Counted from the stretch's first letter, positions 17,948 to 27,136 are shown. The stretch is DNA of 64,000 nucleotides from Lamprobacter modestohalophilus (GCF_016583905.1 NZ_NRRY01000011.1:51405-115404), one strand, 5' to 3'. Made by a program: numbers and translations. The notes: generated by a model from the sequence alone, not told the origin.

Positions 17948-17967
17948 GGGGTCTGCCCCCTTTAATT
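17948..17967. repeat. GGGGTCTGCCCC-TTTAATT repeat motif (copy 1)
   Basis: This near-palindromic GC block followed by TTTAATT recurs in related form at 19846-19871. I recognise it as a type of dispersed motif often flanking RAYT/Y1 transposase genes or their remains in this group. No transposase is present here, so it marks an old excision or recombination point. Confidence 0.4.
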
Positions 17968-17968
17968 A

Positions 17969-18034
17969 GTGGTGAATGTCGGACGCGGGCCAGTAATCGA
18001 CGAAGCGGCGCTAGAGGCCGCGCTCCAGTCTGGA
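17969..18034 (+). pseudogene. 22-codon fragment of a second D-2-hydroxyacid dehydrogenase
   Basis: The bases translate to VVNVGRGPVIDEAALEAALQ and two further residues, almost the same as residues 230-251 of the dehydrogenase ending at 17558 (DEPALEAALASG there). DNA identity is well below 100 percent (for example GTAATC for GTGATC), so it is the relic of a related, not identical, gene copy. It starts immediately after the repeat motif at 17948. Confidence 0.75.
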
Positions 18035-18044
18035 AAAAAAATGG

Positions 18045-18056
18045 TAGACTATAAAG
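18045..18056 (+). promoter_or_regulatory. Extended -10 box exactly six bases before ATG (leaderless-type promoter)
   Basis: TGG-TAGACT is followed by six bases and the ATG of the methyltransferase at 18057. With normal spacing the transcript would begin at the A of the ATG. There is no Shine-Dalgarno sequence in between. Confidence 0.5.
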
Positions 18057-18770
18057 ATGCTTCGATTTGTGACAAAAGAGCAATACTGGAAGGTGTTGGA
18101 CGAAGGTGTAATGCAAGACGTGCATGAATATAAACCATGGCATTTAAAAAACATACAGGATGCTATTGCTTTTTCTTGGTTATTTGATAAGGAAGACTTG
18201 AGTATCGCCGAGGTTGGTGCAGGAGATTCGCGTTTAGTTCCTGCGCTTTCAAAGAAAAACAAGTGTGCTGTCATTGATGAATATAAAGGCGTAGGAAATG
18301 GCCCTAAGAAAAAAATAAATGCACCTGGCGTTGACTTCTTTGATTGCATGGTGGGGTCGAGTCAAGGTGTGATTGCTAGTGGTCTCTTTGATGTGCTGTT
18401 TTCAGTAAGTGTTATAGAGCATGTGCCGACGCGAAGATTGGGCGGTTTTTTTGCGGACTGTCACCGATTGTTGAAGCCCGGTGGGTTGATGGTGCACTTG
18501 ATTGATGCTTATGTGAGTGATAAGGATGATGGTAATTGTGAGCTTTGGAAGGTTGTTTCTGAATATATAAAATGCTTGAATGGACCACTATTCTCGCCGG
18601 TTGGTGAATTACCAATTAGCAGAGAATCCGATTTAGCTTTTCGAACAAGCTATGCCACCAACCCTGACTCAATGATGAGACGATGGAATTTAAGTTCCCC
18701 GGCGCTGACTGAAAAAAGAAAAGTTTTTCAATCTTGCGCCATAGAATTTGTGTTAAAGAAAAACAGTTAA
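18057..18770 (+). CDS. SAM-dependent methyltransferase (class I)
   Basis: The 237-residue protein has the SAM loop IAEVGAGDSRLVPAL near residues 49-63 and a motif II/III region DVLFSVSVIEHVP near 114-126 followed by LLKPGGLMVHLID, as in Methyltransf_11/23 enzymes. The gene is AT-rich relative to the GC-rich core genes, and its promoter region overlaps the dehydrogenase relic. A sugar or sugar-phosphate methylation in the surface glycan is plausible from context; no substrate motif is visible. Confidence 0.78.
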   Translation: MLRFVTKEQYWKVLDEGVMQDVHEYKPWHLKNIQDAIAFSWLFDKEDLSIAEVGAGDSRLVPALSKKNKCAVIDEYKGVGNGPKKKINAPGVDFFDCMVGSSQGVIASGLFDVLFSVSVIEHVPTRRLGGFFADCHRLLKPGGLMVHLIDAYVSDKDDGNCELWKVVSEYIKCLNGPLFSPVGELPISRESDLAFRTSYATNPDSMMRRWNLSSPALTEKRKVFQSCAIEFVLKKNS

Positions 18771-18905
18771 TAATTCAGTTAGTAACGGTTCTTTATTTAT
18801 GTGAATTTCTACATAAATTTTGCGCAGCCAAAAAGTTTAGCTATAAAGCAATAATTTACAATTATATGGCTATAAATCCAGATGTATAATTTGGCTTTTG
18901 AGCCG

Positions 18906-19001
18906 TTACTTAACAACTTCTTTCTGTTGCTCGACGATCAGCCCTCGGAAGACTTTGGCGCCGGGTGCGAGGAAAATATTCGTCCGCTCTAGGAACGGAT
19001 G
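18906..19001 (-). pseudogene. 32-codon C-terminal relic of an unrecognised gene
   Basis: On the minus strand this reads HPFLERTNIFLAPGAKVF, then RGLIVEQQKEVVK and a TAA stop. The amino-acid composition and clean ending suggest the end of a real protein, but I do not recognise the family and there is no start. Confidence 0.35.
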
Positions 19002-19006
19002 AATCA

Positions 19007-19138
19007 ATGCCAAGCGCTGCGAAAGATATTCCAAAGCAACTTCATACCGAGATTGACGCGATTCCAGCCCCTTATCGGGGTTTGTTATTGCGATTGATGC
19101 ACTATTTACTTACCCGCAGCGCCTCACAAGACGACTAG
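19007..19138 (+). CDS. Possible 43-residue protein, unknown
   Basis: The frame reads MPSAAKDIPKQLHTEIDAIP, APYRGLLLRLMHYLLTRSAS, QDD. The E-I-D-A-I-P-x-x-Y-R-x-L-L-L-x-L pattern resembles small antitoxin-like genes of this bacterial group, but support is weak. It has no good ribosome binding site. Confidence 0.25.
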   Translation: MPSAAKDIPKQLHTEIDAIPAPYRGLLLRLMHYLLTRSASQDD

Positions 19139-19168
19139 CATCGGCGAACATTATTAAGAGGCAAATCA

Positions 19169-19813
19169 ATGACCGAAGAAAAGCGGCCGCCATTAGCCTT
19201 CATACACATTCCAAAAACCGCTGGTACCTCCGTTGTCAAAGCATTAAAAGACACATTTGGAGACAAAAATATATTTTACGCCTGCACGAGCGAACAAACC
19301 GCGTATTTCCGAGACATGTCCTATGAACAACTGATTAACTATGACGTCGCGGGTGGACATATCCCACAGCGTACGTTTCTAAGAAAATTGCCTGGCAGTC
19401 AGTGCTTTACTGTTATTCGGGATCCTTACCAAAGGGCCGTATCAATATACAAACACTTCAGTACAAAACCGCAACATAAGTATTACAAATTGAACTGCCA
19501 GATGAGTTTTTCTCAACACCTTAGGTGGTTAAGCGAGAATCAAGATATCGCTTATGAAATGTCATAAAGTTATTATCTAAATGAGCCCAGCGAGGTTAGT
19601 CTTTATACAACAGAGGGCCTTGATGGAATGATATTGAAAATGGCTGAAGAGAGTTCCCTTTCCGTAGTGCCGCAGGCTGTGCCGATGCTCAATGTGATAA
19701 ACAAAAATGTTTCCGTGGCTGACCTTGATTATCATCTTATCGGTGAAATATACCAAAACGACCTGGCACTTTTTAACCAAGTCAAGAGCAAAATGATCGA
19801 CACAAATGCGTGA
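19169..19813 (+). pseudogene. Sulfotransferase-like gene interrupted by an in-frame ochre codon
   Basis: Residues 1-132 start with MTEEKRPPLAFIHIPKTAGT, the PAPS/P-loop motif of the Sulfotransfer_2-type family, and contain CFTVIRDPYQRAVSIYKHF, the 3'-phosphate motif. A TAA stands at 19565-19567, but the same reading frame then continues for 81 codons (SYYLNEPSEVSLYTTEGLDG...) to a stop at 19811-19813, with no frameshift. Intact length would be 214 residues. The simplest view is a recent nonsense mutation; readthrough is possible but unsupported. AT-rich like the methyltransferase upstream. Confidence 0.7.
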
Positions 19814-19845
19814 GTTGAATGGGAAAAACTGAGTTTTAAACATCA

Positions 19846-19871
19846 GGGTCTGACCCCGACAACTTTAATTT
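19846..19871. repeat. GGGTCTGACCCC-N7-TTTAATT repeat motif (copy 2)
   Basis: Related to the motif at 17948-17967, with the GC block and the T-rich block seven bases apart. The two copies enclose the AT-rich methyltransferase and broken sulfotransferase, as if marking the ends of an inserted segment. Confidence 0.45.
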
Positions 19872-19934
19872 GAAAACAACGTCACGGCCACACGACCACG
19901 CAACCACACAAGAATCGCCTAACATCCAACATCT

Positions 19935-22900
19935 ATGCGAAACAAAAGCGACGCGACGATGCTGATTCTCGGGAATGGTCCTTCGTTGAAGAAGGAGTTT
20001 TTCCCGCTGATCAGCAATACCCCCTGTCTCGGCATGAATGCAGCCTACCGGTATTGGCAGCGTATTGGCTGGTATCCCGAGGCCTATTGCTGCCTGGACA
20101 ACCAAGTCGTGTTGTCTCATGCCGATGCGATTCGTGACCTGATCGAGAACCAACACTGCCGGTTCTTCTTCCTGCATCCCAACTTCCTTGATCGACATCC
20201 CGACCTCGCCAACGCCTCGGGCGTCTATTTTTTACCCCAACTCATGGCCGGGGAGAGCAACCCCGCGCGCTGCACAAAGTACGGGCTCCATCATACTCCG
20301 CAGCAGCACTTCCGCACCACGCAGCCACGCAAGCTAACCACTGGCGCCTTTGCGGCACGTTTTGCAAACTTCCTCGGCTATCGCAAACTCGGTCTGATTG
20401 GCATCGACTGTCGCTACACGGAGATCATCAACGAGGCAAAGAAGCGCGGCGGCATCTCGCTAGAGATCGGTGTCACGCCGCAGCGTAACCCGAATTACTT
20501 CTTCGATGATTACCAAGTCCGCGGTGATGTCTACAACATCCCCAATCCCGATGGACACGACGGCAACCTGCACCTGCAGGCCCTGGAGGCCCTGCGCGAC
20601 GACATCGCCACGTTCGGACTCGACATGGAGGTGCAGGTGTGCACGCCGGAGTCGGAACTCTTCGATCAGGGGATCTTTCCCTACCAGCCGATCACGGATT
20701 TCGTCTCCGGGCCCAAACTCTCCGCGGTTTTCGTCCCCTTTGTCAGTCACGATCTCGAGCGCCTGACGCAGACCCTAAAACGCTGGGGCGACCGAGAATT
20801 CGCCCCCTACCGCAGCCTTCCCAAGGCGCCCACTGTCGAGTTGCACTTGGCCTTCAACGGGCAGCCGAGCCCGGAGCTCGAGGAAACCCTATCGCGGGTC
20901 TTCTTCGATGCAGGACTCTGCGGTTACTTCTCCGGCCTGCATTTTCACTACTCGGCGCTCGAAGGACTGCGCGATCTCTACACCCGCAAGTTCCAAGGGC
21001 CAGTCGGTCCCGAGGGCTACATGGCTGGGCCCAACAATCAGTTCTTCGACATTATTCAAAAGTTCTCCGTCGGCATGTCGCACATCGTGCTGCTCGAGCC
21101 CGACGCCATCCCCATTCGCGCCAATTGGCTCGCCGCGATTGAAGATCTCGTCTGCGGCTCAGAGCGATTCTGGATCTGTGGCAGCCATTACCGTGGCATC
21201 GCCAAGATCCACGCCTTCTCCCACATCAATGGCAATGCCATCTACAACGTCGGCGACCCGGCATTCCAGCGCTTCATCGGCGACACGCTCAAGCCCCACT
21301 TCCTAGCCCGCGTCCGGGAAGTCCCGCGGCTGTGCTACGACGTCGCGATCTACGACCTTTTCGAAGAGGTCTTCACCGGTGTCGCCGACGCGCAGGCATT
21401 CGGCCGATGGTCCGCCGTCGCCCATCGCTTCCGCTTCTCAGAGGTCGTGGTCGATGTCTCGCATCCGCACGACCGCCTCCCAGACGCCTTGCTCTCATTG
21501 CGCCAGGCGCGCAGCAAATACCCGGACGCCTACCTCTACCACGGTGCGATTGCAAAGATCGAGGAGACCGCGCTAAGCGGGGTCTTCGTCGGCGCCAGCC
21601 ACCGGGCGCCGAGTCCGTCCGCAGGCGTGACCCTGGTCATGATCGACCCGGACGCGCTCGGTCAGTTCGGCCACTATCTCGCCTACGACGACCAATTAGA
21701 CGCAGCCCTTCGCCCCTACGCTGACCGCTTCGTCGTGCTGGCCAATAAAAAGCTGCCTGCATCCATCACCGAGAGTCGCCGCTACTTTCTGCCGTGCCTG
21801 ACCGACCATTCATGGACGCTCGGCAATCCGAAGGCCAAGCCGCAAGCGGCCAATGCCGCCGGCCTGAAGCGCTTCCAGGCCGAGGTTGTGCAGGCGATTC
21901 AGGACCTGCGCCAGCGCCAAGGCGTCGGCGCGGTCCGGTTGTATATGTACTGCGCGGGGGTGCCGCATGCGCTGGCAATGAGCCACATCCTGGACCAATT
22001 GCCGCAGATCACCGGCGTGGTCAATCTGTTCTATCTACCGTTTCATCCGTTTCACACCGAGCGCAGCGCCTTCGCCAAACAGTGGCTACCAAGCCTGCGC
22101 GCGCTGGCGGCCGATGCGCGCCTGACCGTCAATGTGCCGACGGATAACCTAGCCCAGGCGTTGCGGGACCTCTATGGGCTGGAGCTCGCTGCCGCCCCAC
22201 ATCCGAGTCCGACCATCAGCGATTCGCTGTTCGCCCGCCTGCAGCGAGACCGCGCTGCGGCCCCCGAGCCCCGCGACCAGCGCACAACCGTGCTATTTCC
22301 TGGGGCGCCCACCCAGGGCAAGAATATTGAGGTCGCTGTCGCCGCCGCCAATCACCTTGTCGCGACGCGAAGCGAACGGCGGGTTGTGATTCGCGATCTA
22401 CGCCGCGACAATACGACGCCACAGCAAGTGGCGCTGTTCGAGGCCGCCGACTCACGGCTGGAACGGCTCAAAGGGCAGCTGTCGAATCGTGAGTTCTTGC
22501 GACTGTTCCAGTCGGCCGACATCCTCGTTCTCCCCTATACGCCTGAGGGTTTCCGCTATCGCAATTCAGGCTTATTGATCGACGCGGTGTATTGCGGGAA
22601 GCCAGTCGTCGTGGTCAAGCAAACCTGGCTTGGCGACTTCGTCGAACGCTACGGCTGCGGCGTGGCGATCAACACGCTGAGTGTCGAGGCCATTGCGGCG
22701 GCGGTCACGCGCATCGAAGCGGACCTTGAGCGCTTCTCCCAACGCGCGGCGGCGGCGGCAAAGGGCTACTACCCGACCAATTCCTGGGACGGGCTGGCGC
22801 GTCTCGTCATGAGCGAAGGCAGCCCGCGCCGTAAGAGAAGTCGGCACTGGTCCGTTTCTAGATGGCTGGCGGGGCTCTTCACCAGCAAGGGCGGCTCGCG

Positions 22901-23231
22901 CGGTGCAGCCAAGCCCGTCGCCGCAGCCGATGCGCGACACCGACCCGCACTGGCCGACAAAACGGCGCCGGGCAACAGGGCGCCGGGCAACAGGGCAGGC
23001 TTGCGGACCGAAGCCCCCCTCAGTCTGGCCGAGGCCAACCGTCTCCTGCGCCTGGGCGAGCCCGCCGCCGCCTTACCGATGTACCTGCAGCTGCATGAAC
23101 AGCAACCCCTGAGTATCTATGCCAACAATGCCCTTCATGCCGCGCGCAAGCTGGGCATGACCGACATCACCAGCATCGACCAACTGCGTAGGCAGTACCG
23201 AGACGAGAAACGGCCGAAGGTGGGCACCTAA
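19935..23231 (+). CDS. Multidomain glycan protein: DUF115-like + central GT-A-like + GT-B glycosyltransferase + TPR-like tail
   Basis: At 1098 residues this is the largest protein of the locus. Residues 10-220 have the DUF115/MptE pattern (MLILGNGPSLKKEFF, LGMNAAYRYW, KLGLIGIDCRY). Residues about 250-540 start KLSAVFVPFVSHDLERL and contain HIVLLEPDAIPIRANWL, a candidate acidic metal-binding site of a GT-A domain. Residues about 560-965 look like a GT-B enzyme: TVLFPGAPTQGKNIEVAV, SADILVLPYTPEGFRYRNSG, GKPVVVVKQTWLGDFVERYG. A low-complexity linker (APGNRAPGNRAG) leads to a TPR-like helix pair ending LRLGEPAAALPMYLQLHEQ. It probably performs two or more sugar transfers. Central-domain assignment is the least certain part. 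Confidence 0.65.
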   Translation: MRNKSDATMLILGNGPSLKKEFFPLISNTPCLGMNAAYRYWQRIGWYPEAYCCLDNQVVLSHADAIRDLIENQHCRFFFLHPNFLDRHPDLANASGVYFLPQLMAGESNPARCTKYGLHHTPQQHFRTTQPRKLTTGAFAARFANFLGYRKLGLIGIDCRYTEIINEAKKRGGISLEIGVTPQRNPNYFFDDYQVRGDVYNIPNPDGHDGNLHLQALEALRDDIATFGLDMEVQVCTPESELFDQGIFPYQPITDFVSGPKLSAVFVPFVSHDLERLTQTLKRWGDREFAPYRSLPKAPTVELHLAFNGQPSPELEETLSRVFFDAGLCGYFSGLHFHYSALEGLRDLYTRKFQGPVGPEGYMAGPNNQFFDIIQKFSVGMSHIVLLEPDAIPIRANWLAAIEDLVCGSERFWICGSHYRGIAKIHAFSHINGNAIYNVGDPAFQRFIGDTLKPHFLARVREVPRLCYDVAIYDLFEEVFTGVADAQAFGRWSAVAHRFRFSEVVVDVSHPHDRLPDALLSLRQARSKYPDAYLYHGAIAKIEETALSGVFVGASHRAPSPSAGVTLVMIDPDALGQFGHYLAYDDQLDAALRPYADRFVVLANKKLPASITESRRYFLPCLTDHSWTLGNPKAKPQAANAAGLKRFQAEVVQAIQDLRQRQGVGAVRLYMYCAGVPHALAMSHILDQLPQITGVVNLFYLPFHPFHTERSAFAKQWLPSLRALAADARLTVNVPTDNLAQALRDLYGLELAAAPHPSPTISDSLFARLQRDRAAAPEPRDQRTTVLFPGAPTQGKNIEVAVAAANHLVATRSERRVVIRDLRRDNTTPQQVALFEAADSRLERLKGQLSNREFLRLFQSADILVLPYTPEGFRYRNSGLLIDAVYCGKPVVVVKQTWLGDFVERYGCGVAINTLSVEAIAAAVTRIEADLERFSQRAAAAAKGYYPTNSWDGLARLVMSEGSPRRKRSRHWSVSRWLAGLFTSKGGSRGAAKPVAAADARHRPALADKTAPGNRAPGNRAGLRTEAPLSLAEANRLLRLGEPAAALPMYLQLHEQQPLSIYANNALHAARKLGMTDITSIDQLRRQYRDEKRPKVGT

Positions 23232-23348
23232 CCAATCCGTCACTTGACGCACCGCACGCGAGTCTCTACGGTGGAGTGCTGTTTCGTGCTGCCTCACCGC
23301 AGCGCCTGAAAAGCATCGTATGCCATCCCTTCGGAGTGAAGCCCGCTC

Positions 23349-25094
23349 GTGCTTAGACCCCTCACTCGTCAACCGCAGTCGGCTCAGGTCGAGGACGAGC
23401 TGCGCGACGCGCTGAAGGCGAGTCGCGGCTCGTTCATGTTCGCGGGTCTCTTCAGCCTGTTTATCAACATGCTGATGTTGTTGCCCGCGATCTACATGTT
23501 GCAGGTCTACGACCGCGTGCTCAGCAGCTCGAGCATCTCGACGCTGGTGGCCTTGACGGTGCTGGTGGTGGCGCTTTACATGGTCATGGGCTTGCTCGAG
23601 ATCGCGCGCTCCTGGCTCCTGGTGCGGGTCAGCGCCGGGCTTGACATGCGCCTGAACGAGCGCCTGTTCACGGCCATGTTCGACTCCGGGCTGGCCACCG
23701 GTCGGGGCAGCGGGGCGCAGCCAATCTCAGACCTCACCAGCCTGCGCCAATTCCTCACCGGCCAGGGCCTGTTCGCGTTCTTCGACACCCCCTGGATTCC
23801 GATCTACCTGGCGGTGATCTTCCTACTGCATCCGCTACTGGGCTGGTTTGCGGTCGCCGGCCTGGTCGTGATCGTCACGCTTGCGGTCATCAACGAGCTG
23901 GCAACGCGCAAGCCGCTGACCGAATCCAATACGCTGGCGGCGTCGAATCTCAACGCGGTCAACGGGCATCTGCGCAACGCCGAGGCGCTGGAAGCGATGG
24001 GCATGCTGGGAAACGTCCATCGTCGCTGGATGGAGCGCCATGTCGAGATGCTCAAGCTGCAGGCGCGGGCGAGCGACCGGGCTGGCGTGCTGGCCAACAC
24101 TAGCAAATCGTTCCGCATCATGCTGCAGTCGCTAATCCTCGGCCTCGGCGCTTACCTGGCGGTGCTGCAGGAGATTACCCCTGGAGCCATGATTGCGGGC
24201 TCCATCCTACTCGGGCGCGCTCTCGCGCCGGTGGATCTACTGATCGGCTCTTGGAAGCAGTTCTTGGCAGCGCGCAGCTCCTATACGCGCTTGCGCGGAC
24301 TGTTACAGGCGATCCCGGCGCGGATGCGCCGGATGCGCTTGCCAGCGCCGAAAGGACATTTAAAAGCGGAGCAGCTGGTGGTGGTGCCGCCGGGCGGAAC
24401 GGTGCCGGTATTAAGGGGTGTGAGCTTTGATGTCGCGGCCGGTGAGACGGTGGGAATCATCGGTCCGAGCGCGGCGGGTAAGTCGACACTTGCGCGGGCG
24501 GTGCTGGGTGTCTGGCCGGCGGCCTCGGGCGCGATGCGCCTGGACGGCGCGGCGATCACTGACTGGAATCGCGATGAGCTTGGGCCGAATATCGGCTACT
24601 TGCCCCAGGACGTGGAGCTCATGGAAGGCACCGTCAGTGAGAACATCGCCCGGTTTGGCGAGGTCGATCCGCGCTCAGTGGTGACCGCGGCGCAAAAGGC
24701 CGGTGTGCATGAAATGATTCTGCGCCTGCCCAAGGGCTACGACACGCCAATTGGACAGGGTGGTGCAGTGCTCTCTGGCGGACAGCGCCAACGGGTGGGC
24801 CTGGCTCGGGCGCTCTATGGCAGCCCGTGTCTTGTCGTGCTGGATGAGCCCAACAGTAACCTCGACGATCACGGCGAGGCGGCCCTGGTTGCGGCGCTCA
24901 GCCATCTCAAGCGCAGCCAGGCCACCGTGATGGTGATTACCCATCGGCCAAACCTGCTCCACCATGTGGACCGCATCATGGTACTGCGTGAGGGGCTGAT
25001 TCAGATGTTCGGTCCACGCGACCAGGTGCTGGCTGAATTCGCCCGTCCGGCCGCAGTGGGCCGCTCGACTCCTGCCGTTCCGGCCCGCGCCTGA
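23349..25094 (+). CDS. Type I secretion ABC transporter, PrtD-like
   Basis: A 581-residue half-transporter: residues 30-320 form the six-helix exporter domain (FAGLFSLFINMLMLLPAIYM opens the first helix) and residues 330-570 the ATPase, with Walker A GPSAAGKST near 372, signature LSGGQRQRVGLARAL near 475 and Walker B CLVVLDEPNSNLDDHG near 494. Length and the MLQVYDRVL and MRLNERLF motifs fit the PrtD/AprD group that exports RTX proteases, lipases and S-layer proteins in one step. It starts at a GTG, and an HlyD-type partner follows 30 bases downstream. No TolC-like gene is in the window. Confidence 0.95.
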   Translation: MLRPLTRQPQSAQVEDELRDALKASRGSFMFAGLFSLFINMLMLLPAIYMLQVYDRVLSSSSISTLVALTVLVVALYMVMGLLEIARSWLLVRVSAGLDMRLNERLFTAMFDSGLATGRGSGAQPISDLTSLRQFLTGQGLFAFFDTPWIPIYLAVIFLLHPLLGWFAVAGLVVIVTLAVINELATRKPLTESNTLAASNLNAVNGHLRNAEALEAMGMLGNVHRRWMERHVEMLKLQARASDRAGVLANTSKSFRIMLQSLILGLGAYLAVLQEITPGAMIAGSILLGRALAPVDLLIGSWKQFLAARSSYTRLRGLLQAIPARMRRMRLPAPKGHLKAEQLVVVPPGGTVPVLRGVSFDVAAGETVGIIGPSAAGKSTLARAVLGVWPAASGAMRLDGAAITDWNRDELGPNIGYLPQDVELMEGTVSENIARFGEVDPRSVVTAAQKAGVHEMILRLPKGYDTPIGQGGAVLSGGQRQRVGLARALYGSPCLVVLDEPNSNLDDHGEAALVAALSHLKRSQATVMVITHRPNLLHHVDRIMVLREGLIQMFGPRDQVLAEFARPAAVGRSTPAVPARA

Positions 25095-25124
25095 GCTGGC
25101 GCCGGCATCCCGCTGGCTGCCGCA

Positions 25125-26648
25125 ATGAGTGACCATGTTCGCGAACACCCTATGATGAGCCCCAACGCTAAGGATTCCTCTACTGCTGAGCTGAGTGCGG
25201 CAGCCGCTGAGGCTGAGGCCCCAGGCGATGGTGCGGACAAGGGCGTGCCCGCTGAGACGACGGCGAATCAGCAGCCCGACGTGGCGCAATCTCCAACCGC
25301 TGAGCCAGCTCCGGAGCGCTCGTCGTTGCGGACCAATGACCGCCCGGAGCGGCTGTTTGGTCTGCTGATCCTACTCGTGGCCTTCGGTGGCTTTGGCCTC
25401 TGGTCGGCGGTTGCGCCGATCGATAGTGCGGCGGTGGCGCCGGGCATCGTCACGGTGGAGAGCTCACGCAAGACCGTGCAGCACTTTGACGGGGGCTTCG
25501 TCGATGAGATCTTGGTGACCGAGGGTGATCAGGTCGAGGCCGGGCAGTTGCTGGTGAAGCTGGACGGCACACAAGTACGGGCGCAGCTGGAGATTGCGCG
25601 GGGTCAGTATTACGCGCTGCTGGCCGAAGAGGCGCGCTTGATCGCTGAGCGCGACGGTGCCGAGCAGATCCGCTTTCCGGCAGAGTTGACCAATCGGCTG
25701 AGTGATCCGCGTGTGGCGGAGCCAACCGATCCACTGATTGACCCGCGCGTCAAGGATGCCGTTGCCGGGCAAAAGCGGCTGTTCGAGAACCGTCGCACGG
25801 CGCTGCAGAACGAGAAGCAGATGCTCGGCAAGCGCATCGAGCAGTTGCGCGAGCAGATTCGCGGCTATGAATCGCTTGCAGAAAACTGGGGTCAGCGCGC
25901 CTCGCTCTATCGACAGGAGATCGATGCACTGAATCAGTTATTCGAGAAGGGGTTCAGTGACAACTCGCGCCTGCGCGAGTACGAGCGTTTTGAGGCCGAG
26001 GTGCTGGGTGAGAAGAGTCAGCACGAGGCGAGTCTGGCTGGCAATAAGCTGAAGATCATCGAAACCGAGCTGCAAATCGTCCAGCTGGAGCGGGATTTCG
26101 ACACTGAGGTGGCCGAACGCTTACAGCAGGTGCAGCCGGAGATCGCCGACCTCAAGGAGCGCATTCAGGCCTTGAGTGACACCGTTAGGCGGACTGAGAT
26201 TCGCGCGCCCGTGTCGGGATCGGTGGTGGGGCTGACCGTGCATACCGAAGGGGGTATCGTTGAGCCACGCCAACGCATTTTGGGGATTGTCCCGCAAGGG
26301 ATGGAGTTGATCGTGGAGGCACGTGTGTCGCCGCAGGACATCGATCGGGTCTCTCCGGGCTTGGATGCTGAAATCCGCTTCACCGCGTTTAATCAGGCCG
26401 ATACGCCAACGGTTCCGGGGCAGGTGTTGACCGTCTCGGGGGATCGCATCACCGACGAATCGACTGGGCAACCCTATTTTCTGGCCCGTATTCGGGTGAG
26501 CGAGGATGGCATGGAGTCCCTGCAAGGGCGGACCTTGCTGCCCGGCATGCCAGCCGATGTCATGATCAAGACCGGTGCCCGCACCCTGCTAGAGTACTTG
26601 ACGAAACCAATCACCGATCGGCTCGCAACGGCCTTCCGCGAGGATTAG
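25125..26648 (+). CDS. Type I secretion periplasmic adaptor, HlyD/PrtE family
   Basis: The 507-residue protein has an unusually long, Ala/Glu/Pro-rich cytoplasmic N-terminus (residues 1-75), one transmembrane helix (LFGLLILLVAFGGFGLW, about 80-96), a lipoyl-like strand set with VQHFDGGFVDEILVTEGDQV, a long coiled-coil hairpin (about 170-340) and a C-terminal beta barrel with VEARVSPQDIDRVSPGLDAE. This bridges the ABC transporter and an outer-membrane TolC-type channel. Organised with the upstream ATPase gene, it likely exports the RTX-like protein at 27222. The first ATG was used; several further ATGs lie just downstream. Confidence 0.93.
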   Translation: MSDHVREHPMMSPNAKDSSTAELSAAAAEAEAPGDGADKGVPAETTANQQPDVAQSPTAEPAPERSSLRTNDRPERLFGLLILLVAFGGFGLWSAVAPIDSAAVAPGIVTVESSRKTVQHFDGGFVDEILVTEGDQVEAGQLLVKLDGTQVRAQLEIARGQYYALLAEEARLIAERDGAEQIRFPAELTNRLSDPRVAEPTDPLIDPRVKDAVAGQKRLFENRRTALQNEKQMLGKRIEQLREQIRGYESLAENWGQRASLYRQEIDALNQLFEKGFSDNSRLREYERFEAEVLGEKSQHEASLAGNKLKIIETELQIVQLERDFDTEVAERLQQVQPEIADLKERIQALSDTVRRTEIRAPVSGSVVGLTVHTEGGIVEPRQRILGIVPQGMELIVEARVSPQDIDRVSPGLDAEIRFTAFNQADTPTVPGQVLTVSGDRITDESTGQPYFLARIRVSEDGMESLQGRTLLPGMPADVMIKTGARTLLEYLTKPITDRLATAFRED

Positions 26649-26857
26649 TTGGTCGCCGCCCTCAGCGTGGCATCGGCGCCACGCCGGGTGTCATCAATGG
26701 CGTTCACGTTGACAGAGCGAGCCCAAGCGCTTACGCTCCCGCTGCAGCCGTCGGTGGGTTAATCGTCGACATTGAGAAGACAACAGTTTAGGCTCCATCG
26801 GCAGGCCCGGACAGCGGGCAGGTAAGCAGCAACAGGACAGGAAGAGAGGATTCGTTC

Positions 26858-27136
26858 ATGCCCCCTGAGCTCGATCGCGTCAAAGACCTCGAGGGCCGGC
26901 TGTTCAGCCCTGCGCTCCTAGAGGCCTTTCGGCAAGCCAAGGACGGCGGCTATAGCAAGCAAGAGGCCGTCTATGCCGCGGCCAATGCGTATATGTACGC
27001 CGTGGAGCAGGTGCTCAATGACCGTGACCAGCTGAGGTCGCTACTGAGCAGTCAGTTGGCGTATTTGCAACAGCACCGTGACGCGACGCCGGCAGAGGAG
27101 CCCAACCGCGTAGACGTTGGCGTAGATACCAACTAA
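26858..27136 (+). CDS. Small protein of unknown function between exporter and substrate genes
   Basis: A 92-residue, mostly helical protein, MPPELDRVKDLEGRLFSPAL, with a GGYSKQEAVYAAANAYMYAVEQV central helix pair and an acidic tail. I do not recognise a family. A GAGAGGA ribosome binding site lies seven bases before the ATG. Its place between the adaptor and the secreted protein suggests a role as chaperone or regulator of secretion, which is only inference. The 209-base gap before it (26649-26857) shows no gene. Confidence 0.6.
   Translation: MPPELDRVKDLEGRLFSPALLEAFRQAKDGGYSKQEAVYAAANAYMYAVEQVLNDRDQLRSLLSSQLAYLQQHRDATPAEEPNRVDVGVDTN

Larger units (their letters stand above)
18771..19168. 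other. 398 bp AT-rich gap with gene relics
   Basis: The first 120 bases are strongly AT-rich with no reading frame. A minus-strand coding relic (18906-19001) and a possible 43-codon gene (19007-19138) follow. The end, AAGAGGC at about 19155-19161, is a ribosome binding site for the sulfotransferase-like gene at 19169. No RNA gene was recognised. Confidence 0.5.
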
